Assembly (NCBI RefSeq): GCF_000143415.4
Contig: NW_003314405.1
Span: 82,282-146,281, forward strand
Origin: Selaginella moellendorffii
Taxonomy: Eukaryota > Streptophyta > Lycopodiopsida > Selaginellales > Selaginellaceae
Length of the DNA stretch: 64,000 nt
Direction: 5' to 3'
In this document: piece after piece, positions 43,520 through 54,904 of the stretch
Numbering within the stretch: position 1 is the first letter of the stretch
Layout: each line of letters begins with the position of its first letter
Program-made: the position numbers and the translations under genes
The notes under the pieces: generated by a model
Told to the model about the DNA's origin: nothing
Database searches by the model: none
What the model saw: the letters and a program-made list of their open reading frames with translations, nothing else

Positions 43520-44055
43520 ACTCAAAAGCCTGTTCTTAGTCCCTTATCTGCTCCAACTTTGCTTGGCGACTCCTCGGGGATTTGCTGATACAGGTGCCTG
43601 ACTATGAAGAGTGCGGTGTCTAGATCGTGCCAGTAGTTCCTGTGAGAAGAAGCCAATGCTTATAAGCAAATCAAGGAAGAACAACAAGGAGTTTACGTGT
43701 GTCACTGTTATGTACTGGTGCTCGAGTGTTGAATCCTTTGATCCACAGGAGAACTTTGTCAATGACATAATAGCAAAGAGTAGAACTTACCTGTAGCATG
43801 AAGTCGACTCTACCGTCAGGACTTCCAGACAGCCTTTCTGCTACCATATCATCCTAGCTTCTCTCCTCTTTAGTGGGATTCCCCTGCAAGAACTGCATAA
43901 CTCTAAGGACACAAGAAGCATACATTTTCATCCCGACCTTAGAAACTCACTTGTCACGCAAAAGCTCAATCAGTGGAAGCCTCCTCTGCATATTCTTTCC
44001 ACCATAAAGCGACTAGCTCCTCTTCTCTCTGGCAAAAGAGGAAGAAAGGATCAAA
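43520..44055 (-). pseudogene. Deleted second copy of SGR2 exons
   Basis: 43520-43870 closely follows 47955-48330: ctcaaaagcctgttctt, tgctgatacaggtgcctgac, cggtgtctagatcgtgccag and acctgtagcatgaagtcgac are shared with the intact gene. The copy of the exon encoding DSTFEHQYISAISSHT has lost codons (it reads DSTLEHQYITVTHV). At 44000-44035 the sequence jumps to the exon 3 region of SGR2 (attctttccaccataaagcg, compare 50848). Most of the gene between is deleted. Confidence 0.85.
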
Positions 44056-44120
44056 GCTGAAAGCACTAGAATTGACCGGGAATACAAAAGATTGATATAC
44101 ATTGTCCACTCTTGCAAGAG

Positions 44121-44560
44121 TTAATTAGAAGCAACATTCCTGGGACGGAACCATTTTAGACAAGCTTTCAGGAAGTTGGGAAATGCATTGACCTGCATGG
44201 ATAGAGGAAGTATCTCAGATGCAATCTCAACTATCTGTACTTGACCTGCAATTTGTATGAGTAGTGATATTTCCCAGGTAACATACTCACTTACGTCGTT
44301 GCTGAAGAGGTCAGCATTGGTGCTCAAAAGGATTTCTTGAAGGCTAGATAAGAAGACTGGATCACGTCATTGTATTCATGGCATAGCGCATCACCACCAT
44401 TACGATTTTTCTGTCCTGGAAATGAACTGGGTACATGAGAGATCAAAAGGAAAAGGAACGAGAGAGGTAAAGAAACAAAGACTTACTTCAAAAGGACTTT
44501 GCTATTGATCAGCTGGAGCTTCTCACTCCCTCCCTATGACATCCAGCAGCGGCTCCATGC
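44121..44560 (-). pseudogene. Exon fragments of an unidentified helical protein
   Basis: On the minus strand, ILLSTNADLFSNDV and VQIVEIASEILPLSMQVNAF are separated by an intron-like gtgagtatg...caaattgcag stretch, and TCKSMEPLLDVIG and EKLQLINSKVLLK lie further upstream with a stop between. The pieces look like exons of a large alpha-helical (HEAT-like) protein. Neither family nor intactness can be shown. Confidence 0.35.
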
Positions 44561-44574
44561 TCTTGCATGTAGGT

Positions 44575-44662
44575 ACAGCGGCGAGGAGTGTTGTGATGTG
44601 GGTGGAAAGAACGCTCATGAGCTCGTTCCGACATGACTTATGACCACGTGGACATGCCACTT
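44575..44662. repeat. Copia LTR-like fragment 1
   Basis: gtgttgtgatgtgggtgg, ctcatgagctcgttc and atgaccacgtggacatgcca match, with small gaps, the segment at 46511-46622. It lies next to the 3' (RNase H) end of the copia fragment at 44713, where an LTR would be expected. Confidence 0.5.
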
Positions 44663-44712
44663 CAGCTGACATCTAGACACTCCCATTCTGGCTCGATCAG
44701 CTGAGAGGATGG

Positions 44713-45440
44713 ACTACCCCTCCCACGCAGCCCAAACAAGAGGAGAGCAGACTCCCAGTGCAGCGCGATGGCGTTCAAAGGAGTCTCGAGCCAAAGCCTT
44801 CGTGAGTATATCAGCCACCATTGCCTCAGTGGGGCAATATTCCAGCGACAACTTTCCATTTTGGACTTGTTCCCACACGTAGTGGAAACGAATCTCGATG
44901 TGTTCCTAGAATGGAAGCGAGGATTGGCGGCCAGTGCAAGAGCTATCCGGCCGGTGCAAGCAGGAATCTGGGGCAGGTCCTGGGTCAACCAAATCGGTTT
45001 TTGCTGACAGCGGTTAGGGCAACGTACTCTGCCTCTCTCGGCTGGCGCTTACTGCTCCAGGACACAGCAGCCCCATGGAGCAAGAATGCATACCCGGAGG
45101 TGGAGCGCCTTGAGTCCTGGTCGCCCGCCCAGTCCGCATCCGAGAACCCATGAAGTTCCTGTCGCCATAGTGAAGTTGCAAATGCAAGGTACCTCGAACG
45201 TAGCGGAAAATACGCGTCACAGCTTGCCAATGTGCAGGTCCAGGGTTCTCGAGGAACTGGGAAACCATCCCAACAGCATAGACGAGATCTGGTCACGTTC
45301 CCAGCATCAAAAAATGGATGGCTCAGCCTTTGACTCCAGCTTTCGGCGTTGCTTGTGCGCCTAGGCAACACAGCCAAAAATGCGGAGCTGATCGTAACCA
45401 GGTGCATGACCAATCCAAAGCTTATAAGGAGGCAGGGCAC
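44713..45440 (-). mobile_element. Ty1/copia RT-RNase H 3' segment
   Basis: Minus-strand reading gives [35 protein letters not shown] and [11 protein letters not shown], the copia RNase H signature, continuing to EHIEIRFHYVWEQVQNGKLS and LEYCPTEAMVADILTKAL before a stop at 44713-44715. Upstream frame breaks interrupt it. It is closely related to the fragment at 33190. Confidence 0.88.
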
Positions 45441-45760
45441 GTGTCGGCAACCAGTTTAGAACATAAACAGCCGTATTAACTGCCTCACCCCAGAAAGCAG
45501 CTGACATTCCCTCATGAAGCAGCATACAGCGCGCAGCTTCTATAATGGTGCAATTCACCCTCTCGGCAGCACATTCTAGGCATGTGCATCATGGACAGCA
45601 AACTGGCACTGGATCCCAGCTTCAACACAAAACGTCTTGAATTCTCCAGAGACGAATTCTCCTCCATGATTGCAGTGGATCATATGAACTAAACAGCTGT
45701 AAAGATTTTCTACCAAAGCCTTGTTATGGCAGAAGCAGGAGAACACCTTTGACTTGTGAA
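45361..45760 (-). mobile_element. Copia integrase fragment, left arm of an inverted pair
   Basis: The minus strand encodes CNHGGEFVSGEFKTFC, then [40 protein letters not shown] and [12 protein letters not shown], the core and C-terminal part of a copia integrase. Frame breaks lie near 45580. A homologous piece in the opposite orientation begins at 45895. Confidence 0.8.
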
Positions 45761-45894
45761 CACAATCAGGTACCTTGTGTAATCATCAGGAAGGTGAGTA
45801 CGTAACGTTTGCCTCCAACCATAATCAAACAAACTTCGGAGTGTACTAACTCAAGAACAGAACTTGCTCGAGAATGAGAGTCGAGAATGAGTCA

Positions 45895-46340
45895 CCTTCC
45901 TAGATGATTACACGTGGTACCTGAACGTGTACCTGCTGGCTCACAAGTCAGAGGTGTTCTTCTGCTTCTGCCAATACAAGGCTTTGGTAGAAAATCTTCA
46001 TGGTTTTTTGATTCATGTGCTCTGTTGTGATCATGGAGGAGAATTCGTCTTTGGAGAATTCGAGACGTTTTGTGCTAAAGCAGGAATCCAGCACTAGTTT
46101 GCTGTCCCTGATGCACATGCCCAGAATGGTGTTGCCGAGAGGGTGAATCGCACCATCACAGAAGCTGCGCACTGTATGCTGCTAGGAATGCCGGCTGCTT
46201 TCTGGGGTGAGCAGTTAACACGGCTGTTTATGTTCGAAACCGGTCACCGACACGTGCCCTGCCTGGGAAGACCACTCCTATGAGCTTTGGACTGATCACG
46301 CAACTGGTTACGATCATCTCCACATTTTTGGCTGTTTTGC
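45895..46340 (+). mobile_element. Copia integrase fragment, right arm of an inverted pair
   Basis: The plus strand encodes FLDDYTWYLNVYLLAHKSEV, CDHGGEFVFGEFETFCAKAG, NGVAERVNRTITEAAHCMLL and MPAAFWGE before the frame fails near 46210. It is the same integrase region as 45361-45760 but inverted, so transcripts across both could fold back. Confidence 0.8.
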
Positions 46341-46510
46341 CTACACACACGCCCTTGAAGTAAGTGTTCATCAGCTCTTCAGGTCTCACTGGAGGAGCTT
46401 TGGGCAGAGGCATAGCTGGAGGGCGTGGAAACTTGCTGTGCAGGAAAGCAGTGCAGGATCGTCCCCAGAACATTTGGGCAAGAATGCATGCCAAATTTAA
46501 TAATCCAATA

Positions 46511-46622
46511 CCATGTTGTGATGTGAAAAGGAGTGGACACAACACTCACGAGCTTGTTCATTGTGTTCAACTCTTTTTACATGACTCAAGGGACATGACT
46601 CATGACCACGTGGACATGCCAC
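46511..46622. repeat. Copia LTR-like fragment 2
   Basis: tgttgtgatgtg, ctcacgagcttgttc, gacatgactcatgaccacgt and ggacatgccacg match the fragment at 44575. It contains about 25 bp more in the middle than that copy. Confidence 0.5.
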
Positions 46623-46852
46623 GTCTCGGGAGAATCCAGGCTGTGCTGAAAACCGGCCCGTTCGATCGAAATAGATATCGATTTCTTCGACTCCATCTGT
46701 GAGCTCTTCGCACTCTGAAAAAGAAAAATTTAGCTGGGCCTTGCCAACATTGTGACCTTGCCAATATATTTCTTTATTCTAGCCAGATATCCGGCCAACA
46801 GATTCCCGTGCAAAACAATCATTAGTAGCTTCTTAACGTATCTCTAATTTTC

Positions 46853-47125
46853 ACATGAATTGCGGGCGGGCATGGCGCGGAATGTTCCCTGCTCACGGAC
46901 AGAGTAATTTCCGTACAGAAGTTGCTCATCAAGGCACCCAATTTCTTGCGAAGTGTTCTTAGGAAGAGCTCCAAGTTTCCTGACAATAACAAGGAAAAAG
47001 ATCATCATCGAGCATTCACTCACTTGCAAAAACTCCAGGGTTGCATTGTCAGCACAGATCAGTACCCTAGATTCAGGCATTGAAGAGAAGTACTCAATCA
47101 CTGGGCAGTGTTTATGATCTCCAAT
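46853..47125 (-). pseudogene. Two-exon remnant of an unidentified gene
   Basis: After an acceptor-like ttggcag, the minus strand encodes HCPVIEYFSSMPESRVLICA and DNATLEFLQ, then a short intron-like stretch (gtgagtgaatg...attgtcag), then KLGALPKNTSQEIGCLDEQL and YGNYSVREQGTFRAMPARNS to a stop. The two parts are off by one base across the apparent intron. Family not recognised. Confidence 0.35.
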
Positions 47126-47454
47126 CTGCCAAATTTCTAGAAAACACTCTTAAACTCCAACTCTTGCAACTTCGCATAGTTTCTGTCAGAATTGAATGGT
47201 GTGCTCCCCGAGACAAAAGCCGACAAAAGTAACCTTCCTGCCGCAAGGAAAACACTGTGACAACATCGGAGCGAGACAAATCCATTCCTCAAGTACTTCC
47301 AAGCAAAGCAAAATCTCTAGATAATGCTTGTAGTCTCGAGTCTCAATCCCTGCTGCATGCGCTTGTAGTGCTCTTGAGCTTTTCCATTCCAGAAACTCTC
47401 ATGAGTGAGACGCTCAAAACAAAAAGTTTTTAGTCGGGCCTTTCGCTATTTAAT
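47126..47454. other. Intergenic DNA, no gene seen
   Basis: About 330 bp between the remnant above and the tRNA-like/U1 region. I see no coding or structural signal apart from scattered short open segments. Confidence 0.3.
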
Positions 47455-47530
47455 GAGGTAGCTGGGATTCGAGCCTACGATCTCTATCATGTCTTTGACC
47501 AAAGGATATGCTGCACCGATTCCTTGCCCT
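47455..47530 (-). repeat. tRNA-like (box A/box B) sequence
   Basis: The minus strand carries GGCTCGAATCCC, close to the pol III B box, and about 40 bases upstream GGAATCGGTGCAGCA, loosely like an A box. The stems do not form a good cloverleaf, so it is at best a tRNA pseudogene or a tRNA-derived SINE head. It directly precedes the U1 promoter. Confidence 0.3.
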
Positions 47531-47578
47531 ATCCCACATGCCGGGGCGTCGATTGAGGGCACAAGAGCAGTATATAAA
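47531..47578 (+). promoter_or_regulatory. Plant snRNA promoter: USE and TATA box
   Basis: ATCCCACATGC at 47531-47541 matches 9 of 11 positions of the plant upstream sequence element RTCCCACATCG. TATATAAA at 47571-47578 lies 30 bp before the U1 start. The roughly 30-bp spacing between them is the arrangement known for pol II-type plant snRNA genes (pol III types have about 10 bp less). Confidence 0.8.
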
Positions 47579-47600
47579 GTAGGGCCTGGGGAAGAGATCC

Positions 47601-47762
47601 ATACTTACCTGGACGGGGTCTATTGGTGATCATTAAGGCCAATGGCCTAGGTTCGGCCTTCCCATTGCACATCGGCTTGGCCGGCCTACCATCTTCCCAA
47701 AGTGGAGGAGTGGACGTCGTAATTTGTGGAAGTTGAGGGCTCGCGTACGCGCGGCCCTCTCC
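47601..47762 (+). ncRNA. U1: U1 spliceosomal snRNA
   Basis: The sequence starts ATACTTACCTGGACGGGGTC, the universal U1 5' end, whose ACTTACCT pairs with 5' splice sites. It continues with stem-loop I (GGTGATCATTAAGGCC), CCTAGG, a CCATTGCAC loop (stem-loop II, U1A-type), the Sm-site AATTTGTGG at 47721, and a closing GC-rich hairpin (gggctcgcgtacgcgcggccc). Length 162 nt, normal for U1. Upstream USE and TATA fit a functional plant gene. The gene lies only 64 bp past the 3' end of SGR2 and converges on it. Confidence 0.95.
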
Positions 47763-47825
47763 AAATTTTAAGCTCTTAAGCTGGCAGTAGTCTATCACAA
47801 ACGATCCAATTACAAGGTTTAAGTA

Positions 47826-50800
47826 TCAAACCTCAACACGATAGACCCTAGCAGCTTTCTCTGCGGCAGCCATTTCAGCAGCTATTCCTTCCTTGCTGGA
47901 GAAAGTGAAGGACACATCGTCGTTCTCGATGTAGCCACCAAAGTCACTCAAAAGCCTGTTCTTGGCTTCCTCTTCTGCTGGAGACTCCTCGGGGATGTGC
48001 TGATACAGGTGCCTGACTATGAAGAGCGCGGTGTCTAGATCGTGCCAGTAGTTCCTGTGAGAAGAAGCCAATGCTTATCAGCAAAGCAAGGAAGGACAAG
48101 AAATCAAAAGGAGCTTACGTGTGTGAACTAATCGCTGATATGTACTGGTGCTCGAATGTTGAATCCTGTTATCCACGCAAGAACTTTGTCAATGACGTGA
48201 TAGTAGAGAGTAAGACTTACCTGTAGCATGAAGTCGACTCTACCATTGGGACTTCCAGACAGCCTTTCCATCACCATACTACCGTAGCTTCTCTCCTCTT
48301 TAGTGGGACTCTCCTCGTCTACTGCAAGATCATTCCTAACTGCGTTAGAAGCAAACGCCAATGACACGAGAAGCATACATTTTCTATCCGAGCTTACAAA
48401 TGCACTTGCGACGCGATTCTGAAGAAACGGTCAATATTAGTGGCACTCGAAAGACGCTGTGACAGAAAACCATACCCCAACCGAAGCAATGGAGCTCACA
48501 AAAGCGCGTGAGCGAGCGCCCAGGTCTTCTCCAAATTCCTGCCAAGAACTTCCTTGAGCTCTGATAGCAAAACTTAGAAAGCACGATGATTACCTGCATC
48601 CCAATATGTAGACGCTTGCCTCCTTTGTGGTATGGAATAAACTCCGGCTTCTTGTCGACGAAATCCTTCGATATCAGAGGTTCCACTCTGTAATCACGAA
48701 GAAAGGATAGATGTAAACGCTGCTAACACAGAAGTATATTGATACCTGTAAGCGACAGGATCATACGGATGAAATATGTTCATCATTTGCCTGCATGCTG
48801 GCATTTCTTCTTCGATGCCTTCATCTTCCCAGTACTCATGACCCGTTCCTACGCAAACGCATTCAATCTACGTTGCAAAATCCGTAAATCACACACGTAC
48901 CCGATCCAAGGCGTACATTCCGGAGGCTGAGAAACAATCCCAGTGGCGATCCAACTGCGAAAAACGTGTCCACCTGCGAGAAAGAAACTTATCAACAGTA
49001 AAGAATCAAGCCACCATGGTGTACCTGAAACAAAAGTTTTGTGTATCGAATTTGAGGAGTATGGTATTTTCGAGAAGGAGCTCGCTCTCCTTGTTTCGTT
49101 CCCAATGCTGCGTTTGTTCCCAGTGACTTGAGCTGCTTTCTCAAGATCTCAACCTGCAAGCACGAGCTAAATCATATAGAAACGCCACAGGAGATCATAC
49201 CTCTGAACGTAACGCCTTGACTCTCTCCGTCTCCGTGTCACTCTCAGTCTCAGCTTCTGTAGTCGTACTAGCGTCTGATCCTTCCTTGCTGCTGTCTCTT
49301 GAATCATGATCCGAAGAGTGACTGGGTTGCTCTGACTCCGGTGGACGTTCATTCTCTGCGTCGGCATTAGTAACACTCAAGTTTATCTCTTGAATAGGAA
49401 ACATCGACGTCAGGGATTCCTGGTGGCATAGAATATCATATGAAAGAACGCTTCCAAGCGAGTGTCCATAGATCGATATCTGGCAAGTTATACAATGTAA
49501 ACCATCACGCAAAAAAAAAAAAAATCAAGACTCGCACCTTGCCATTATATCCAGGATTACGTCGCATAAACTTCTCGTATAATCTGTTTAGAGAGGAAGA
49601 CACCTGAAAGTATCCATTAGTAAGAACACCCCAAAAGATGTGAAGGAAATACTACTTACCGAATCGATAATGTCTTGGCAGTAAATCGGGCTCATATAAT
49701 ACAACACATCGTGCACAGTGGCACCGATCATTGTACGTAGCGCTCTTACACCTTCTAAGGTGCAATTTTCGACAGCTGCTTCACCTCCCAGCTTGAGATG
49801 TCTTCTCCACTGCAAAGGCACATTAAAAAAAGCTTGTGAAATTACGGTGATGGCACCTGGCATGGGATGAAAAGAACACGCTGCGAGTGTCGCTGATATT
49901 TCGTGAGATGCTTCTCGGCTAGCATCGCAGCTGTGCGTCGAAATGTACCAACATCATCAACCAAATTGGCCTTCTCCAGCCTTTGGCCTATTCCGTGGAC
50001 CATGAACACAAGGTGTTGTACAGGAACCTGTGCATTGAAGCTCAGAAAAGAACCAAAAAGAAAGAACCACTGATCACCTCAGAGCAATAATCGTCCATCT
50101 CCTCCTCTTTTTTCTGCCGAAGCTCATCCTGCCCAAAGCCGAAGACTAGAGACTCATCGCTGTTTTGCGGCTTGCGAAAAAGTGACTTACCTGGGAAAGC
50201 TGTGAGCCCGAGAGTATAAATCCTCGCCTCAGCTTGCATCCGGTGCCTTTAAGGCCAAGCACGGACGTGATTCCGGACGCATCCACGTTCAACCAGGCCT
50301 CCCAACTGTCCTCCTCACCCGTAAAAAGTGCGTGAAGCCCCTGCAACAGCGGCATCATCCAAACCTCGTAAGCCGGAAAGCACAGCGGATACCTGCGTAG
50401 CACCGTGAAAATCCAAACGAGCAGCAAACTGGCCAGAAGGCTGAAACGAGCGTCTCAGCCATATCTGAGAATCAAACATGTCAGCAACTTTCTCATCTCA
50501 GCTTGAAATGAAATAACGGACCTTACTGCGATACCCGAATTCCAACTGTTCAGCTATGTCCTCCCGCAGTGGAAGCCAGTCGAGACTCCCTCGTTGAGCA
50601 AACCAATGCCCTCGCAATACTCGGCGATGCTCGCCACCCCAGTAGACTGGGAAACATCGCCTCGAATCCAGATCAACCTGTTAGAGAGCAAGAGCTTTTG
50701 AGATTCTCGCTGGATGGTTTTCACTTACTTCGTAGAGTCCACCTTTCACAGGGACGCCGACAGCTTCCTCGTAGAAATCCGAAGAGTGTCTTTGGAAAGC

Positions 50801-51546
50801 CTCTGGATCATGCCTCTTGGATTTCGATGGACCTTCACTACACTCGGCGTATTCTTTCCACCACAAAGCCACTAGCTCCTCTTCTCTCTGGCAAAACCGG
50901 AAGAAAAACTAAGCTCAAAGAACTAGACTGAAAAAACACAATCACCTCGAGATAGCTTTCTTCCAGAGACAAGGAATCGCGGACACTAAACCGGAAAAAT
51001 TCACCCTTGCCGACGATCTCAGTCGATGGCACTGACGCAGCCGCCTCTGCATTGAAAGAGCAGTGATCAAAAAAAGAAGAGCACGAAGAGATGAAAGAAC
51101 GTACCATGAATACCAAGAGGTGTCTTGCAGAAGTACCATCTCACATCATCTCCATCGGATGGACTTGTGGTTTGAGCGACATACTTGGTGAAACAGGAAC
51201 GCTTCCTTTCCAAACCATTGAATTTCCCTCTTAGAGGAGAAGAAAGCCCCTCATCGATCTTCCCTGGCGATGGAGATGGAGGTGGAGATGGAGAGGGAGA
51301 GAGCTCCTCCACAATCTCAAACCCCGATGGAATCTTCTCCTCCCCATCATCCTCGCGAAATGGGGGCGGACGATCGGCGGAATCCACAGCTGCGCAGCTC
51401 CCAATCGCTCGCTCAGCACCATCTTCTTCACCAGCATCATCAAGCTTACAATCGATCGCTGGCACTGGCGCCGTAGCATCCTCCTCCTCGTCCGCATCAT
51501 CGATGAGTGGAGGCGGGCGATCGGCGTCTCGATCATCACTCCCCAT
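47826..51546 (-). CDS. SGR2: SGR2-like DDHD phospholipase A1
   Basis: Nineteen exons join in frame (2733 nt, 910 residues): 51105-51546, 50946-51046, 50729-50887, 50522-50677, 50393-50464, 50191-50340, 50078-50128, 49857-50027, 49660-49809, 49538-49603, 49201-49479, 49025-49153, 48901-48973, 48746-48848, 48594-48687, 48476-48538, 48221-48418, 48119-48165 and 47826-48054. The lipase nucleophile lies in IYGHSLGSVLSYDIL (Ser about 513). HLVFMVHGIGQRLEKANLVD and DVLYYMSPIYCQDIIDS precede it. The C-terminal DDHD domain has its Asp/His residues in RVDFMLQDSTFEHQ and SSHTNYWHDLDTAL. The Arabidopsis homologue acts on vacuolar membranes in amyloplast sedimentation and shoot gravitropism, and the family hydrolyses phospholipids. 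The N-terminus is acidic and Pro/Ser-rich. All introns are GT-AG. Confidence 0.95.
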
Positions 51547-51839
51547 GGAATTTTCACCTGGCTTGGAACCCTACTACTCAAATAAAATGGTATCTAGTTT
51601 CGATCAAAGTATATTCTATTTGAGGAGCAATGCGGAGCCGCGATCTTCTCCATTGCTCGAGCAGCGCGCTCGGCATCGCCATGGATCTCGCCAGCAGCCG
51701 GCAGGCATTGTCTTGATAATTCCCCGATCCCATCCCTGACTGGATCCAAGCCAATCATCCCCGGCCATGCCCTCTTCCAGCGGCCCACTGCTGGATCGAT
51801 TGCCCTCGAGCTTCATCCTGGTGAGAATCTAGCTGGCCA

Positions 51840-52700
51840 GACACTGGGGACAAAAGCCGCGATCACGGCGTTCCAGGAGACTAGATCCTGGCAAGGTCGA
51901 AGATCTCCCTCGCGCACCAGCTTCGGCGGTCTACTCTCCCCCACAACCATTTCAGCTCCTCGCGCGCTCGCTCCTTCTACCTAAATCTTAAACCCTACCT
52001 AGGGCCGGCAGCCGCGATGATCGAGTTCCAGGAGATCACGTCCCCTCCAATCCATCGGACAAGCGCTTGGCATCGCCCAAGCACTTCCCATACATACCAA
52101 TGATACCATACCGATCACACTGTTGGCCACCAGGAGCTTTCAGGAGCTCCGATTCCAATCCCAGGTCCACGGTTCTGGCATGATCTCCTGGCCTCGATCG
52201 AGATCACCCAAGCTAGCACACGTTTTCGCTGCGAGAATGAGCATGATCTTGTCAGGCATAGGATGCTCAACATAGAACTCCAGCGCACTGTGATCATCGC
52301 ATTACAAGAGACTGGATTCTTGTTCTTGATCCAGTGAAACACGCCTCTAGCCTTGTCGATCTGATCACATTGTGCTGTACATGGTGACGAGATTGTTGGC
52401 GACGATCAGGGCACGTTTGCCAATAGTGGGCATCAATAGGCACATCTATTACGCCATGATTCTCGAGGGAGTGAGGCCGGAATTGCGTTGCCTTTCCAAG
52501 CGGGCCACAACTAAGGCGCCAAATCTGACGGCCCAGCATGATCATCTGGTAGAAGACGTTCTTGCAATGGAGCAACATCTGGACCAGGAGGTTTCCTAGG
52601 AACGTTTGCTGCTGGCAAGGATGTGAGCATGGATGTATTGAGTGATTTGGATTTCTTGCATTTGTGGAGGACTGTGGAGACATTGTTGTCAACCTTGAGA
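51840..52700 (-). pseudogene. PPR protein pseudogene
   Basis: Minus-strand PPR blocks appear in several frames: FLGNLLVQMLLHCKNV near 52575, NNLVTMYSTM near 52385, VFHWIKNKNPVSCNAMIT near 52320, IGMYGKCLGDAKRLSDGLE near 52090, GDVISWNSIIAAAG near 52030 and LVSWNAVIAA near 51880. Stops and shifts separate them, and spacing shows deletions. The parent was a PLS-class PPR gene like that at 27918. Confidence 0.75.
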
Positions 52701-53099
52701 TCTTTGTGCCCTCAAGATGCTCAGATCAATCGATTGGGGGAGCAGCCCACTATGTTTTTGGTAGCATGGCATTCTTTCACCTTGGGTTTAGGGTGTGTTG
52801 AGTGATGTAGTTTTGGATTATAAAAAAATATTGCAGTCATTAAAAGTCATAATATGGTGATAAATGGTGATAGTGCTCGAAACTAAGAGGAAAGCCAAGC
52901 TCAGTTTAAAATTTAAGATTTAGGGTCATGAATAATGTTTGGTGAAATGTGTATATACATTCCTCAATGTCTTATAGGGATTAATACAAAAATTGAGTAT
53001 GCCACCCTGAACTCATGTTATCTAGTGAAACTCTCTTTCATCCAAAGTGACATTAAATCTAAAGTAGAAGTGGCTACAGTCATTGTCATTATACCATAT
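52701..53099. other. AT-rich spacer, nothing recognised
   Basis: About 400 bp with low GC and no coding, RNA or repeat signal that I can support. It separates the PPR pseudogene from the LINE remnant. Confidence 0.3.
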
Positions 53100-53900
53100 C
53101 TAGGTCTAAGTCCCCCTTTCATGTGGACCGCAAGATCAATTTTGGGGGGCATTATCTCCACCGAACTTCTTTCTAGTCACCATCATTGAAATATGGTACC
53201 CATGTTTTCTGCCACTCCTCCAGCCACTCTAGCTTCCCCCTATCTTGGAGGATAGCATCGTAGAGCCATACCATTGCTAGTATAAGTCTCCACCACTCCA
53301 CTATCACTTGTGATACCCTGACTATATCCCATCAAAATGAACTTGATTATGTGCTTCCCACAAGGCCTAGACCCTCATTACATGCCATACCACCCATTGA
53401 GCATGGCCAAGAGCTTCCCATACAAGAATTCCTCTGCCTCAACCATGTCTTAGTAGACCTGGATCCCCTAGCCATATTGTCCTCTACACCTGATGTGTTG
53501 TATGGCTAGGCCCTGGGTAGGACCCCTCACTCCCTCAAACCAATGGAGAATGTCCCACTATGGGCCTCAAACTCTTGTATAACTCCCAACTCTTTCATTG
53601 CCTTGATGATCTATTGCCGTACTTCCTTTGCAATATCACACTCCCACAATGCATGTATGACCATCTCAATCTCACCACACTCTTTGCATATGTGACTCAC
53701 ATAATCTTGAAAGCACTATTCGACCAAAAGACCATTGTTGGCTATCAGCCATAAGATGACTGTCACTTTCTCCTAAATAGGCAATTTCTAGAAGTGAATC
53801 ATATTGTCCACCATCTACCTTGCATCAACTCCTTGTGCTATCCATTTTTGCCATAACCTCAAAATCTCCTCCCATGCATGAACAATGTTTGGTGGCCATG
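53100..53900 (-). mobile_element. LINE (non-LTR) retrotransposon 3' remnant, zf-RVT
   Basis: The minus strand near 53690-53610 encodes CGEIEMVIHALWECDIAKEV, matching the zinc-binding C-x2-E-x4-H-ALWEC module at the end of plant LINE reverse transcriptases. Around it are AQGVDAR, VTVILWLIANNGLLVE and, nearer the 3' end, LEWLEEWQKTWVPYF. Many stops interrupt it. Confidence 0.6.
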
Positions 53901-54904
53901 GTTGGATCTTTGTGGGTTAAAAGTCACCCTGTACAAGTTTAGGAGCCACTACTTCTTCATGGAAACATAGGTGGAAGTTGTGATCACAAAAATAAAATAA
54001 AGAACTTCTGGCCCAATTAATACAAATGTTATCACAAGAAAGAAATGTAAAACACCTTTCAAAAAAGGCCATCAAATCTCTTAACAAAGAATATAGAATT
54101 GGATGAAATAAAATGTAAAAGAAACTTGAATAGCTTGACAACACTTTTATCAAAAGAAATTTCAAGAAAAACTCAAATAAAGTCACTCATAAGTTCATAA
54201 AGTGTGACAACCATATACTCTAGTAGAAAAATACATAGATCTTATGGTGTAGAATGCATAATATTTTGATACATAATGCATTATAAAGATCTTAATAATT
54301 CCTTTGTTAAAATGAAACTAAAGATTCATTTCGACTACTTATAACCAAATGTGTATAAGACCACTCTTAAATTTCTCTCAAGATAAGCACAAAAAAAAAA
54401 TTGATGAAAATTTCTCAATCCCTAGCTGAATAACACATATAAGGAGTAAGAAAGAAACTTATGAATAGATCTATTTATTGAGTGTAAGAAAAATCAAAAT
54501 GATGGAGTAATTAGTGTGTGATAAATATCCAAAGTTAATACTAGTGTGTTATGAGGGTAAAATTAATTGCATGTGGTGTCTAGTGAGATAAATTAAGAAA
54601 GTTTTTATCTTAGATGATAGTTCTCATTTACATCTACAAAACTCTCATGAATTAATTATGGATGAAAAAAAATCAGTGCAAATACTCTAACAAAAGATAA
54701 ATCATGCTTTATTTTGTTAAAGTACCTACTTAGCAAAATAGTTAATTAGTATTTAATTCAGTTTATTTATTTATATTATAATACACAATCATATAAAACA
54801 TTTTATTTTGTATTTTTAACCTAACCCTCCATGTGTCCAAGGGCATTAGAGATTCAAAGTTTCAAGGACTTGGGCTACTGAATAAATGGATAGAGTTAAA
54901 TTTC
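53901..54904. other. AT-rich DNA, no gene seen
   Basis: About 1 kb of very AT-rich sequence without coding, RNA or repeat signals that I can support. Confidence 0.35.

Noticed and set aside
47529-47798. 89-codon frame on the minus strand
   Set aside because: It is the antisense of the U1 snRNA gene and its promoter; the RNA explains the sequence.
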